Below, piece by piece: positions 42,142 through 51,118 of a stretch of DNA of 64,000 nt. The notes under the pieces are model-generated. The model was not told the DNA's origin and did no database searches. It worked only from the letters and a program-made list of their open reading frames with translations. Source of the stretch: Planctomycetota bacterium (GTDB lineage: Bacteria > Planctomycetota > E44-bin39); NCBI GenBank assembly GCA_004376375.1, contig SOJX01000087.1:207238-271237 (forward strand). The letters are read 5' to 3'. Numbering within the stretch: the first letter of the stretch is position 1; each line of letters opens with the position of its first letter. The translations under genes and the position numbers were made by a program.

Positions 42142-43218
42142 TAGAAGTTTTTCATACCTGTCGGTCACGATATCCCACGAATAGAATTCCCGCACACGCT
42201 CTAGAGATTCTTCGCGCAGGTTTTTCCGCATGGCCGGGTTCTCTATTATTTTCTGCACAGCTTTCGCCAGAGCATCTGCGTCGTTTTTCTCATAATAGAT
42301 GCCGCAGTCGGCAAGGACTTCCCGGTGTTCGGGCGTGTCGTTGGCGATGACGAGATTTCCAAGCGCCATCCCTTCGAGCAGTGCCGGATGTGTGCCGCCG
42401 ACCTCGGTCGCCTGGATATACGCGAACGCGTGCGACTGAAGCTCGCGGTACCCTTGCCCGTAAACCGCGCCGGGAAAGATAATGCGCTCGTCTTTCGTCG
42501 ATTTCAGTTTTTCAATATAATCCGTTGAGTAAGGCGCGTTGCCGACGACGACAAGTTTTTTGTCCGTCTTGACTTTGTCAAACGCAGCCACGACGACGTG
42601 CGCGTTGTTTTCCGGCTCGAGGCGCGAGACGTAAAGCAGATACTCATCCGGTTTGATGCCAATTTTTTCGAGGGCTTCGGTCGTGTCCGCGCGCTCGGCT
42701 GAGACGCCGTAGGGAATCATCGCGCTTTTCGCGCCGTAGCGTTTCAGGTAGTATTCCTGGACGACCACGGCGTCGGTGATGATATCGTTCGGGAAGACGG
42801 TCGCGAACGCTTCGCCGATAAGTCCCATGAATCGCCCCAGCCGGTTCCATTTCCTGCGCAGGCGGTCGAGGCCGTCGACGTTGAGGCAGACCCGCTTCCC
42901 CGCCATCCGCATCGGCAGGCACCAGACGGAATTAATCGCGTTGCAGACAAGGACGGCGTCGTAGCCGCGGCCGATAATGTCGAACATGGTGAAGAAGGTG
43001 TGGGCGGCGGTGTCGAGGTACTTGTGCGGAATCGTCGGCAGCACGCGGATGCGCACGCCTTTGTAGAACTTTTTATCGTATTTGATATTGTTCGAGCGGC
43101 CGTAGACGGTGACGTCGTGCCCGCGTGCGGCAAGGCGGGGCGCAAGCTCTTCGGCGAAGGTTTCGAAGCCTCCGTAGTTTGCGGGGATGCCTCTTATGCC
43201 GGTTATCGCGATTCTCAT
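42130..43218 (-). CDS. Glycosyltransferase family 4, DUF1972/rhamnosyltransferase type
   Basis: A 362-residue GT-B enzyme. The N-terminus MRIAITGIRGIPANYGGFET is the DUF1972 signature of rhamnosyl- and related transferases. The C-terminal half has YLLYVSRLEPENNAHVVVAA, and the donor-site EVGGTHPALLEGMALGNLVI with the conserved glutamates. It probably adds a sugar to a surface polysaccharide at the cytoplasmic membrane. It overlaps the preceding methyltransferase gene as ATGA and is the last gene of the glycan operon. Its stop codon lies inside the repeat array. Confidence 0.9.
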   Translation of the reverse strand: MRIAITGIRGIPANYGGFETFAEELAPRLAARGHDVTVYGRSNNIKYDKKFYKGVRIRVLPTIPHKYLDTAAHTFFTMFDIIGRGYDAVLVCNAINSVWCLPMRMAGKRVCLNVDGLDRLRRKWNRLGRFMGLIGEAFATVFPNDIITDAVVVQEYYLKRYGAKSAMIPYGVSAERADTTEALEKIGIKPDEYLLYVSRLEPENNAHVVVAAFDKVKTDKKLVVVGNAPYSTDYIEKLKSTKDERIIFPGAVYGQGYRELQSHAFAYIQATEVGGTHPALLEGMALGNLVIANDTPEHREVLADCGIYYEKNDADALAKAVQKIIENPAMRKNLREESLERVREFYSWDIVTDRYEKLLLGL

Positions 43219-44099
43219 TTTTTTCTCGCAGCCGCGAACATTATATCACCGGGGTCGATTCTGATGCCAGCATTACTCAGGCCGGTTATTCGGAATACCC
43301 GATCCAGTACGTTTCCAAGCGGCCGGGAGTAGTAGCGTTTGATCCTGTCCGCGATCAGCCTTACCGGCACCGTCCTGCCGATTCGCCTGACCCTGACGTT
43401 TTCAAAACCGTGCCGCTTCAGAAGGCGTGCGATTGTTACGGGCGTAAAGAACGCGACGTGCCTGCTTATGAACTGCCGCCAGCGGCGCCCCAGAATCCTT
43501 GCCGCGAGGCAGTCGGCGTTCGGCGTTTCAAGGGCGATTATACCGCCGGGCTTGAGCAGTCTGTTCACCCGCGCAAGCGCCGTGTTGGGGTCGGAGAGAT
43601 GTTCGAGCGCGTGCATGAGACTTACCATGTCGAAGTTTCCATTCGGTAATTCGGCTTTTTCGAAAACAGCGGTAAGGATGTCCAGGCCGAGATTTATTCT
43701 TCCCCACTGCGCGGCCGCGTCGACCGGCTCGAGGCCTTTAACTTTCCAGCCCCGCTTTTCGGCGGTCTTGAGGAAGAAACCTGTCCAGCATCCAACGTCC
43801 AGCAGCGTTCCCGGGTCGTGCACAAAATTCCAGCGGTGTAGAAGATTAAATCTGTGAGCGGCATTTATTTTGGCCCATTTTTTCTCATCCGGCGGCACTT
43901 CCGGCGGCGGGTCGCCCATCCGTGCGTCAGTGAGAAACTGGCCGGCCTTACGGGGGCTGACGTAGATTGCGCCGCACCGCATGCATCGCACCACCCGCCC
44001 GGAGCGGCTTTCAGGGAGTATTACCCTCGGGGTGTCTGCGCCGCAGTCGAAACATTCTACATTGATTAGTTTTTCAGTCATCTGAATAACGTTCTTCAT
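43215..44099 (-). CDS. SAM-dependent methyltransferase with N-terminal zinc-ribbon
   Basis: A 294-residue protein. Residues 12-45 hold CFDCG and CMRCGAIYVSPR, a zinc-ribbon seen in sugar and lipid methyltransferases of this group. Residues 90-200 form a class I methyltransferase domain: GTLLDVGCWTGFFLKTA (motif I), VKGLEPVDAA, FDMVSLMHALEHLSDP and LLKPGGIIALETPN. The ATG at 44099 overlaps the preceding stop by one base (TAATG); MTEKL at 44081 is an alternative start. Context suggests glycan or glycolipid modification. Confidence 0.85.
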   Translation of the reverse strand: MKNVIQMTEKLINVECFDCGADTPRVILPESRSGRVVRCMRCGAIYVSPRKAGQFLTDARMGDPPPEVPPDEKKWAKINAAHRFNLLHRWNFVHDPGTLLDVGCWTGFFLKTAEKRGWKVKGLEPVDAAAQWGRINLGLDILTAVFEKAELPNGNFDMVSLMHALEHLSDPNTALARVNRLLKPGGIIALETPNADCLAARILGRRWRQFISRHVAFFTPVTIARLLKRHGFENVRVRRIGRTVPVRLIADRIKRYYSRPLGNVLDRVFRITGLSNAGIRIDPGDIMFAAARKK

Positions 44100-44884
44100 T
44101 ATGACTTGTGACCTGCGGCCTGTGATTTGCGACCAATCACAAGAACGCCTGACGTTACGCTCCATTTTGAAATCAACCGCCAGGGCAGGCGGACGAGCTT
44201 TCCGACCCAGTTGAGGCGCCATTTGCGCCTGCTTCGAAGCATCGGCCAGTCGGCGTACATACCCATGTTGTAAGGCGGTCTGAAATCGTCGGCCTCTATA
44301 CGCTCGACGGAGAAGCCGGCTTTCGCGACCATCCGCACGACCTCGCGGCGGATGTAACGGTATTCCGAAAACGGCCGCGGACCGCGGGCGATGATTTTTT
44401 TATAAAGCCACCTGAGCGGGCGGAGCATGAGCGTGCGCACGATGTTCTGGTACGGCACGGCAAGGAGGAGGGTGCCGCCCGGTTTGAGCACGCGGTGAAA
44501 TTCCGCAAGCGCTTTTTCCGTTCCGTGCTCGAGATGCTCGACAACGCCGAGCGAAATCACGGTGTCGAAAGTTTCATCAGCAAACGGGAGCGATTCGATA
44601 TTGCCTGCAATGACTTTCGCCTCCGGCGCATACGAGGCTATCTGCGCGAGGCCGTCGCGGGCGATATCGATTCCGGTTATGTCGCAGCCTTTCGACCTGA
44701 GATAGAGCACCCATCGCCCGAGGCCGCAGCCGGCTTCGAGGATTTTTCCAGAGGCGTGTTCCGAGATTATCGGCTCTATCGTCTGGGCCTCGCAGAGTGA
44801 GATTCTCTCTCCCAGGTCTTCGCCGCGCCAGACCTGGCCCTTTTCGGGTGAGGAGTCGCGAAGTTTGAAATATTTAGCAGGCAA
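44099..44884 (-). CDS. SAM-dependent methyltransferase, glycan operon
   Basis: A 261-residue class I methyltransferase: ILEAGCGLGRWVLYLRSKGC (motif I), ITGIDIARDGL, FDTVISLGVVEHLEHG and LKPGGTLLLAVP. The start appears to be TTG at 44884 (PAKYFKLRDSS), with GGAG six bases upstream and 11 bases of overlap with the glycosyltransferase gene; frame upstream of this is only a shadow of that gene. The C-terminal GRKSQAAGHKS is encoded by a period-7 repeat array, so the original stop may have been displaced. Confidence 0.82.
   Translation of the reverse strand: MPAKYFKLRDSSPEKGQVWRGEDLGERISLCEAQTIEPIISEHASGKILEAGCGLGRWVLYLRSKGCDITGIDIARDGLAQIASYAPEAKVIAGNIESLPFADETFDTVISLGVVEHLEHGTEKALAEFHRVLKPGGTLLLAVPYQNIVRTLMLRPLRWLYKKIIARGPRPFSEYRYIRREVVRMVAKAGFSVERIEADDFRPPYNMGMYADWPMLRSRRKWRLNWVGKLVRLPWRLISKWSVTSGVLVIGRKSQAAGHKS
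44102..44136. repeat. Period-7 tandem array, unit TGACCTG, inside a coding end
   Basis: Five 7-base units on the plus strand: TGACTTG, TGACCTG, CGGCCTG, TGATTTG, CGACCAA. Read on the minus strand they encode the last residues of the upstream methyltransferase. One arm only. Confidence 0.7.
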
Positions 44885-47078
44885 AATAATCTCCGCCAAT
44901 AACTTCCAGGTACTGTTCAACCAGTTCTTTTGCGGTTCTGTCCCAGGAAAAATTCTCTGTAACGGTTTTTCCTGATTCGGTGCCGAGCATGAGGCCGAGT
45001 TTCGCGTCGTCGAGAAGTCTGCAGATTCCTTCCCCGAGCGCTTCGGGATCGTCGGGGGTGACGAGCAGGCCGTTTTCACCGTCCCGAATCAGCTCGGGAA
45101 TCCCTCCGACGGCGGACGCGACGACGGGCTTTCCAAACGACATGGCCTCCATCGCGACCGCTGAAAAATAGACGCGGAGGTAAGGCAGCACCACAACGTC
45201 GCTTGCGGCGTAAAAGGCCGCGGCGCGGTCATACGGTATGAAGCCGGGCTCCCATCGCGTGTTCTTGTCGAGCTCCAGTTTCTTAATCTGTTTTTTATAT
45301 CCGGAAAAATCGTGCCGCCACGTCTTTCCGGCGATAATGAGGATTGCATTCGGATGTTTTTTTCGCACCCGCGCCATGGCGTCGATAAGAACGCCGAGGC
45401 CTTTTGATTTTTTTATCGAGCCGAAGAAAAGCAGAACCGGCCTGTCGTGGGGCAGGTCGAGGAGTTTCCTGGCCTCCAGCCGCGATGGCGCGTTTTTCGA
45501 GAGAGAGACATAGTTTCCATGCGTGACGCGGCGCACTTTACGCCGGGAAATATTGTATTTGAGAAGGAGCTCGCGCCGCGCGTTTTCCGAGAAGACCGTT
45601 ATCGAATCGACAAGCCGGTAGATAATCCTGTAGAACGACGGTGCAATGTGTTGCGCAACCCAGCCGGGGTCGAGCGAGGTCACGTCGTGCGCCATGTACG
45701 CGATCCGAAAACCAAGAGCCTTGAGTATCAGAAGAACCGGAATGTCTACCGGGGGCAGCCGCAGATTTTCGATATGGATGATATCGGGTTTCGAGCGCAT
45801 GGCCAGCGCGATAAGCTCGAGCTGCGAAAGAGCGTAGAGAATCGCCGTAGCGATGCGGTTGCCGGTGACCGCGGTGTAATGAAGAACAAGCTCCGCACCC
45901 GCCGGTTTCCTGCGCGGGTACTCTTTGCTTGTCGCGTAAATGACGCCCCAGCCCTGCTTCGCCACCGACATGGCAATCATCTCATCGGGATATGCCTGAC
46001 CGGCGTGGCCCGTCGGATTGGCAAGGAGGAGGCGGCGTTTTCTTTTTGTCGGGCGAGTCACGGACTCGCCCCCGCATTTATGTTCCGAGTTGCCTATTGC
46101 GTGACCTGCCCTGTCGAAGCGTCCACAAAAGTAATCTGCGAGACCCAGAATCATCGCGTGGACCTGCCGCGCTCTTCCCTGAATAAGCCATGCAATCATG
46201 CGTGCAAGGTTGTATGCCGTGAAATGCAGGAGCGTAAAGAGACGGGCGGCCCCGCTGCGGTGTCGTTTGATAAATAAAAGCTGGTTGCGGATGAGGTAAT
46301 AAACCGTACGCGGATGGCGCGCGCCGCCGGTGGACGTGCAGGGGGAATGCTTGATAACCGACTCCGGTACGTAGCGGATCTTACCGCCCGCTTTTATTAT
46401 TCGCGCGCAGAGGTCCGTGTCTTCGAAGTAAAGGAAAAACGGCTCGTGAAATTTCCCCGCTTTTTCGATCGCGGATTTCGACAGAAGCCAGCAGCAGGCC
46501 GTAATGAAACTGCAATCACGGGATTTTGAAAATTCGGTGCGGTCGGGCTCGTTATAGCCGTAGTGGTGTCCGAAGCACGAGACAGGATGCACGTAACCGC
46601 CGGCGGAATGGACTCGGTTGCTTTCGCCCGCGACCATCACCTTGGGGCCTGCAAGCCAGACCGATTCGTCCGATTCGCACGCCTCGACAAGCGGTTCGAG
46701 AAAGCCGGGCGTTACTTTCGTATCCGGGTTGAGGAGGCAGAAATAATCGGCGCCGGTCTCCAGCGCGCGGTTTATTCCGATATTGTTTCCTTTCGCAAAA
46801 CCGTGATTTTCGCTTTCGGCAAGAAGCTCTATAGCCGGGAATTCCGTCCGAACCATGTCGGCGCTGCCGTCGGAGGAGTCGTTATCTATAACGATGGTGA
46901 AAAAGTCCGGATAGGTGATTTCCTTCAGTGAAAGCAGACAATCCCGCAGGGCATCGTGGGTGTTGTAGCTCACAATCACGACTGCGACCTGCGGAAAACC
47001 TTTACTGTCTTTTTTCGTCTCGCTCATTACAGACACACTCTCACTATCATAATCTCCCATTTTCTTATCGGATTTCAT
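44874..47078 (-). CDS. Two-domain glycosyltransferase (GT2 fused to GT4)
   Basis: A 734-residue fusion. Residues 28-290 are a GT-A family 2 domain like rhamnosyltransferases (VAVVIVSYNTHDALRDCLLS, IVIDNDSSDGSADMV, FCLLNPDTKV with the DxD-like motif, FFLYFEDTDLCARI). Residues 345-734 are a GT-B family 4 domain (LLLANPTGHAGQAYPDEMIA, VLLFFGSIKKSKGLGVLIDA, SFGKPVVASAVGGIPELIRD). Such pairs add two successive sugars. The start is uncertain: ATG at 47078, 47060 or 47027, none with a strong site. It heads the glycan operon. Confidence 0.85.
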   Translation of the reverse strand: MKSDKKMGDYDSESVSVMSETKKDSKGFPQVAVVIVSYNTHDALRDCLLSLKEITYPDFFTIVIDNDSSDGSADMVRTEFPAIELLAESENHGFAKGNNIGINRALETGADYFCLLNPDTKVTPGFLEPLVEACESDESVWLAGPKVMVAGESNRVHSAGGYVHPVSCFGHHYGYNEPDRTEFSKSRDCSFITACCWLLSKSAIEKAGKFHEPFFLYFEDTDLCARIIKAGGKIRYVPESVIKHSPCTSTGGARHPRTVYYLIRNQLLFIKRHRSGAARLFTLLHFTAYNLARMIAWLIQGRARQVHAMILGLADYFCGRFDRAGHAIGNSEHKCGGESVTRPTKRKRRLLLANPTGHAGQAYPDEMIAMSVAKQGWGVIYATSKEYPRRKPAGAELVLHYTAVTGNRIATAILYALSQLELIALAMRSKPDIIHIENLRLPPVDIPVLLILKALGFRIAYMAHDVTSLDPGWVAQHIAPSFYRIIYRLVDSITVFSENARRELLLKYNISRRKVRRVTHGNYVSLSKNAPSRLEARKLLDLPHDRPVLLFFGSIKKSKGLGVLIDAMARVRKKHPNAILIIAGKTWRHDFSGYKKQIKKLELDKNTRWEPGFIPYDRAAAFYAASDVVVLPYLRVYFSAVAMEAMSFGKPVVASAVGGIPELIRDGENGLLVTPDDPEALGEGICRLLDDAKLGLMLGTESGKTVTENFSWDRTAKELVEQYLEVIGGDYFAC

Positions 47079-47130
47079 TATAGGTTGCTTGAGGTGTAAA
47101 TCAAGATAATCGGGGATGGTGATGAAGTAG

Positions 47131-47346
47131 TCAGCCGCCGCGCCTGCGCGGCGGGTGTGTCGAGAACCGCGCGCCGCAGCTGACATCTTTCTTTTTGCAT
47201 GAGTAAGTGCAGGAATCGGGGGTAGTGTTGCATGAACAGCTTTCGCCGGCGGCATCGCGGCGGATGGAGCGGGCAGAGGCGACAATTGCATACAGGGTGA
47301 GTGCGCCTGTCGCGATCCCGACTATTATTTGAAAAGCAAGCTGCAT
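47131..47346 (-). CDS. FeoB-associated Cys-rich membrane protein
   Basis: A 71-residue protein: one N-terminal membrane helix (FQIIVGIATGALTLYAIVAS) followed by a cysteine cluster (CSCNTTPDSCTYSCKKKDVSC). This is the layout of the small Cys-rich membrane proteins found next to feoB, presumed to help ferrous iron entry or bind iron at the FeoB channel. It starts 9 bases after the feoB stop, consistent with the same operon. The last residues (PPRRRGG) are basic. Confidence 0.8.
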   Translation of the reverse strand: MQLAFQIIVGIATGALTLYAIVASARSIRRDAAGESCSCNTTPDSCTYSCKKKDVSCGARFSTHPPRRRGG

Positions 47347-47355
47347 CTTGTTTTC

Positions 47356-49728
47356 CTAAGCTCCGACAAAGAGACGCCCGACCTGGAACACGATCAGGCA
47401 GACGACGTACGCGAGCACGACCGAGTACGCCATTGCGAAGAACGTCCACTTCCACGAACCGGTCTCGCGCTTTATCACCCCGACCGTCGCGAGGCACGGG
47501 ATGTAGAGCAGCGTAAAAAGCATGAACACTATGGCGGTCAATGGTGTAAAGTTTTTCCTGATTGCATGGTGTAGTTTCTTCGAGCTTTCATTTTCTTCAC
47601 CAACCCCGTACAGGACGCTGAGCGAACCCACGACGACTTCTTTTGCGATGAAGCCGGGAATCAGCGCTATCCCCGCGCGCCAGTCAAGGCCGATCGGTTT
47701 CATCACGACTTCGAGGCTTTTGCCGATACGACCTGCGTAGCGGAACCCGGTTTCTTCCAGCTTCTTTGCGCTTTCAAGCGAGCTGATTTTATTTTTATGT
47801 TTCGCTTTTATCGCGGCCAGGCGCTTATTGCGGTACGCGAGGGCTTCTTTGTATTCGTGTGATTCTTCGGGCGGCACGAACGCGCCGGGAGGGCGTGCAT
47901 CGCGGATGCGCTTGTCCTCGTCTGAAAAGGCTTTTTCAAGTTTTTTTATATCGATTTCGGCCGCGGCGCCGGCGGCGGTAATTTCAGCCCTGTAATCGAG
48001 GGAGTATTCAACGTTTCGCGGGAACGCCTGCAGGAACCAGACGATGAGGACGCCGACGAGAATAACGGTGCCGGCTTTTTTCACGAAGATCGAGCCCTTG
48101 TCCCACATGTGGATTACTATCGACCTGACCGTCGGGACGCGGTAGGGCGGCATCTCCATCACGAACGGGGAGCTTTCGCTTCTGAAAATCGTTTTTGAAA
48201 AAACCCACGCCATCAGCATCGCCAGAACGATGCCGGAAATGTATATCGCGAATATGACGAGCCCCGCATGCTCGGCAAAGAGGGCGCCTGCAAAAAGAAC
48301 GTAAACGGGCAGACGCGCCGAGCACGACATGAGCGGCGCGACGAGGATCGTAATCAACCTGTCGCGCGGGCTTTCCATCGTTCGCGTCGCCATCACCGCG
48401 GGCGCGTTGCAGCCGAAGGATGTCAGAAGGACGATGAACGATTTCCCGTGCAGCCCTACGACGTGCATGAGCCTGTCCATGAGAAAGGCGGCGCGCGCCA
48501 TGTAGCCGGTGTCCTCGAGGAAGCTGAAGAACAGAAAGAGCAGGAAAATCTGCGGCAGGAAAGTCAGGACGCCGCCTACGCCTTTTATCATGCCGTTTGC
48601 GATTAGGTCGCCGAGAAATCCCGTTCCGAGAACGGCGAGGACCGCGCCCGAGAGCCACCCGAAAAACGCGCCGAGCATACTGCTTAGCGGCGCGGACCAG
48701 GAAAACGTCCACGTGAAAGTGAAGTACATGAAAAGCGCGAAAATCGGCAGGCCGAAAAGCCTGTGAGTGAGGATTGCGTCTATCCTGTCCGAGCGGGTGA
48801 CGCGCTTCTCCCTGGAAGCGTCGAGTACCTCGGCCGTCGCCCCGCGGGCGAAGGAGAACAGGCGGTCGGTCAGTATAATATCCGGATCGTCATGGAAAAT
48901 CTCGCGAAGGTGTTCGCGGGATTCTTCAATCGCGTTATCGAGTTTTTCTCCGTCCGCGCCTCGGATGGCCGGGAGCTTGAGTACTTCCTCATCACGCTCG
49001 ATAAGCTTTATCGCAAGCCAGCGCGCTGGGTAACGGCCGCGGGCCGGCTCGGGCGGGCTCTCAGGCTCCGGCGGGGGTGCCACGGTTCCGGAGAAGGCGG
49101 TGTCGTCCAGCAGCAGCTTCTCGATCTTCTCAATCTCTTCTTCCACCTCGCTGCCGTAATCTATTTTTATGCGCCTGAGTTCCGGCGCGCGCCCTTTTGC
49201 CGCGGTTACGATAGCGTCAAGCAATTCCTCCGTTCCCTCGTTGTTTCTGCCGACGCAGGGAACAACGGGTGCGCCCAGGAGCCGGCCGAGCTGGGCGGGG
49301 TCGATGCTGAGCTTGCGGCTCTTCGCGATGTCCATCATGTTCAGGCATACGACGACGGGCACGCCGAGCTCCAGTATCTGGGCCGTGAGATACAGGTTGC
49401 GCTCGAGGTTGGACGCGTCGACGACGTCGACTATTACGTCGGGTGACTCGTTTGCCATGAAGTTGCGGGCTATGACTTCTTCGAGCGAATACGCCGTAAG
49501 GCTGTAGGTGCCCGGGAGGTCGACGACGGTGATTTCGGTATTGCCCAGCCTGGCCGTGCCGGATTTCTTCTCTACCGTGACGCCCGGCCAGTTGCCGACG
49601 TGCTGCCGCGCCCCGGTCAGGTTATTAAACATCGTGGTCTTGCCGCAGTTCGGGTTCCCTGCAAGCCCGATTGTTATGCTTTTAGTGTTCTTATCGGCCG
49701 CGGTTTCGGCCGAGGGTTTCAGCGACAT
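47356..49728 (-). CDS. feoB: Ferrous iron transporter FeoB
   Basis: A 790-residue FeoB. The cytosolic G domain shows G1 GNPNCGKTT, QHVGNWPGVTVEKK, G3 DLPGTYSLTAYSLEEV and G4 NMMD. The membrane part has the two gate repeats around FLPQIFLLFLFFSFLEDTGY with CNAPAVMATRTM, and GLDWRAGIALIPGFIAKEVV. A roughly 100-residue hydrophilic insert (residues 600-700) precedes the last gate, as in many bacteria. The ATG at 49728 overlaps the feoA stop (TAATG). FeoB imports Fe(II) across the inner membrane; the start at 49827 in the same frame is not supported. Confidence 0.97.
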   Translation of the reverse strand: MSLKPSAETAADKNTKSITIGLAGNPNCGKTTMFNNLTGARQHVGNWPGVTVEKKSGTARLGNTEITVVDLPGTYSLTAYSLEEVIARNFMANESPDVIVDVVDASNLERNLYLTAQILELGVPVVVCLNMMDIAKSRKLSIDPAQLGRLLGAPVVPCVGRNNEGTEELLDAIVTAAKGRAPELRRIKIDYGSEVEEEIEKIEKLLLDDTAFSGTVAPPPEPESPPEPARGRYPARWLAIKLIERDEEVLKLPAIRGADGEKLDNAIEESREHLREIFHDDPDIILTDRLFSFARGATAEVLDASREKRVTRSDRIDAILTHRLFGLPIFALFMYFTFTWTFSWSAPLSSMLGAFFGWLSGAVLAVLGTGFLGDLIANGMIKGVGGVLTFLPQIFLLFLFFSFLEDTGYMARAAFLMDRLMHVVGLHGKSFIVLLTSFGCNAPAVMATRTMESPRDRLITILVAPLMSCSARLPVYVLFAGALFAEHAGLVIFAIYISGIVLAMLMAWVFSKTIFRSESSPFVMEMPPYRVPTVRSIVIHMWDKGSIFVKKAGTVILVGVLIVWFLQAFPRNVEYSLDYRAEITAAGAAAEIDIKKLEKAFSDEDKRIRDARPPGAFVPPEESHEYKEALAYRNKRLAAIKAKHKNKISSLESAKKLEETGFRYAGRIGKSLEVVMKPIGLDWRAGIALIPGFIAKEVVVGSLSVLYGVGEENESSKKLHHAIRKNFTPLTAIVFMLFTLLYIPCLATVGVIKRETGSWKWTFFAMAYSVVLAYVVCLIVFQVGRLFVGA

Positions 49729-49964
49729 TACTTTTTCTCCACAATTATCTCTCTTGCTTCGGACCGCCGCAGGCTGACATGGCTGCCTTTCAGCCTGTAC
49801 TCCCACGGGTCGTGAAGCGGTGCGCATTTTACTACCGTGATTTCCGTGCCCGGCACAAAGCCCATTTCGAGAAGCCGGCGGCGGAACTTACCTTTTCCGC
49901 CAACCTTTACGATGACGGCGCTGGCGCCTTCTGCGACACTGCTGAGAGGGAATAGTTCTGTCAT
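49728..49964 (-). CDS. feoA: FeoA, free-standing SH3-like partner of FeoB
   Basis: A 78-residue FeoA: LFPLSSVAEGASAVIVKVGG, RRRLLEMGFVPGTEITVVK, DPWEYRLKGSHVSLRRSEA. It is needed for FeoB function in other bacteria. I chose the ATG at 49964, with GGGAG six bases upstream and normal FeoA length; an ATG three bases earlier (49967) and one at 49991 are possible. The Fur-FeoA gene runs 77 bases into it in another frame. Confidence 0.93.
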   Translation of the reverse strand: MTELFPLSSVAEGASAVIVKVGGKGKFRRRLLEMGFVPGTEITVVKCAPLHDPWEYRLKGSHVSLRRSEAREIIVEKK

Positions 49965-50664
49965 CATCAACTCCCGTTGTATCCCTGACATCGATGGGTT
50001 TTACCGTGATGTTTTCGGCCAGTTCGGCGCCGATGCCGACACGCCCCCCGCCGGCAAGAAGTATTACGGGAGCGTCTTCGCCGGCGGAAAGCACTTCCAC
50101 GACCTGGCCTTCCCTGAGCCCCATCGCGGCAAGGTGCGCGATGCAGGCCTTGTCGCCGCCGCAGGATTCGATTTTTACAAACTCGCCGACGCCTGCTTTC
50201 ATAAGCGGGATTGCCTTGTCCCGCTTCCTGTCGCATTCAGGGCAGACGCCGAATATCTGGAGCGTATGGCGGAACGGGCGAAAACCTTTTCCCTCTACCG
50301 CCTTTGACTGTACGGTTTCCAGTTCCGGGCTTTCGAATTCCGAGATACCGCCGCACGAGATGCATATCAGGTGGTCGTGGTGTTCGCCGATGTGGAGCGG
50401 CTCGTAGCGGAGCGCTTTTTCACGGCCGAAGTGCACCTCGTGCGCGAGCCCGTGCAGGACGAGGTCGGAAAGCATCGCGCCCACCGATTCGAGCGGGAGC
50501 TGCAGCCCGCTCCTGTGGAGTATGCGGTGGAATTCCTCGATCGTAAAGTGGCGGTCGAGTTCCCAGAACAGATTGAAAGCGCGCTCTTCCATGCTGTACG
50601 GCTCGAAAAGCCCCGCACTGCGCAGGAACTCTATTTCCGGAATATCGTTTTTACCGTTGCTCAT
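49888..50664 (-). CDS. Fur-family regulator fused to a FeoA domain
   Basis: A 258-residue protein. Residues 15-150 are a Fur repressor: winged helix HFTIEEFHRILHRSGLQLPL, then the metal motifs GEHHDHLICISCGG and CPEC. Residues 155-235 are a FeoA SH3-like domain (ACIAHLAAMGLREGQVVEVL, GGRVGIGAELAENITVKPID). The last 30 residues are basic and read through the start of feoA in another frame, so a stop was probably lost or a frameshift intervenes. Such a fusion may sense iron or contact FeoB directly. ATG at 50664 overlaps the DtxR gene stop (ATGA). Confidence 0.85.
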   Translation of the reverse strand: MSNGKNDIPEIEFLRSAGLFEPYSMEERAFNLFWELDRHFTIEEFHRILHRSGLQLPLESVGAMLSDLVLHGLAHEVHFGREKALRYEPLHIGEHHDHLICISCGGISEFESPELETVQSKAVEGKGFRPFRHTLQIFGVCPECDRKRDKAIPLMKAGVGEFVKIESCGGDKACIAHLAAMGLREGQVVEVLSAGEDAPVILLAGGGRVGIGAELAENITVKPIDVRDTTGVDDDRTIPSQQCRRRRQRRHRKGWRKR

Positions 50665-51080
50665 TGTTTTGCTCCGGAACCCTTTCGTTTCGAGGATTCG
50701 TTTTTCAACAGGCGCTTCGTCAGGGTCCTGAGCCGCGTAATCGTTGCCGGGCTCAGGGCGTGCTCGAGCCTGCATGCTTCCTCTGTCGCGCGGCCCGCGG
50801 GCACTTTCAGGATACGGTGAAGGAAGTCCTCCAGAGCCGCATGCCTTTCGACGATCATTTTTGCGGTCCTTTTCCCTTTTACCGTCAGTATCACGTAGCC
50901 GTAGCTTTCGTGCTGGACGAGGCCGCGGCGCACCAGTTTCTTGACGGATGAAGTGGTTGACGACTTTGATACGCCCAGCTTAGTCGCAATATCGCGCATG
51001 CGCGCAACCCGTTTCTCACACTGGATGTGCCATATCACCTCGAGGTAGTCTTCGAGGCTTTCGCTGAGCGGCTTTTTCAC
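50661..51080 (-). CDS. DtxR/MntR-family metal-dependent repressor
   Basis: A 139-residue protein with a DtxR winged helix (SLEDYLEVIWHIQCEKRVAR, DIATKLGVSKSSTTSSVKKL, VRRGLVQHESYGYVILT) and the metal-binding dimerisation region (RHAALEDFLHRILKV, ACRLEHALSPATITRL) with the expected His/Glu/Cys residues. It has no C-terminal SH3 domain, as in MntR. The start is GTG at 51080 with GGAGGT upstream. It is the first gene of the feo operon and lies just behind a DtxR-box operator, so it probably represses the operon, including itself, when Fe(II) or Mn(II) is plentiful. Confidence 0.9.
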   Translation of the reverse strand: MKKPLSESLEDYLEVIWHIQCEKRVARMRDIATKLGVSKSSTTSSVKKLVRRGLVQHESYGYVILTVKGKRTAKMIVERHAALEDFLHRILKVPAGRATEEACRLEHALSPATITRLRTLTKRLLKNESSKRKGSGAKQ

Positions 51081-51100
51081 TTTTACCTCCGCTAATAAAA

Positions 51101-51116
51101 GTTAGCCAAACCTAAC
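51101..51116 (-). promoter_or_regulatory. DtxR/IdeR-type operator over the feo promoter
   Basis: On the minus strand GTTAGGTTTGGCTAAC, an imperfect palindrome matching the IdeR/DtxR box (TTAGGTTAGGCTAAC) at 14 of 15 positions after the first base. It covers the expected transcription start, a standard repressor position. Confidence 0.8.
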
Positions 51117-51118
51117 AA

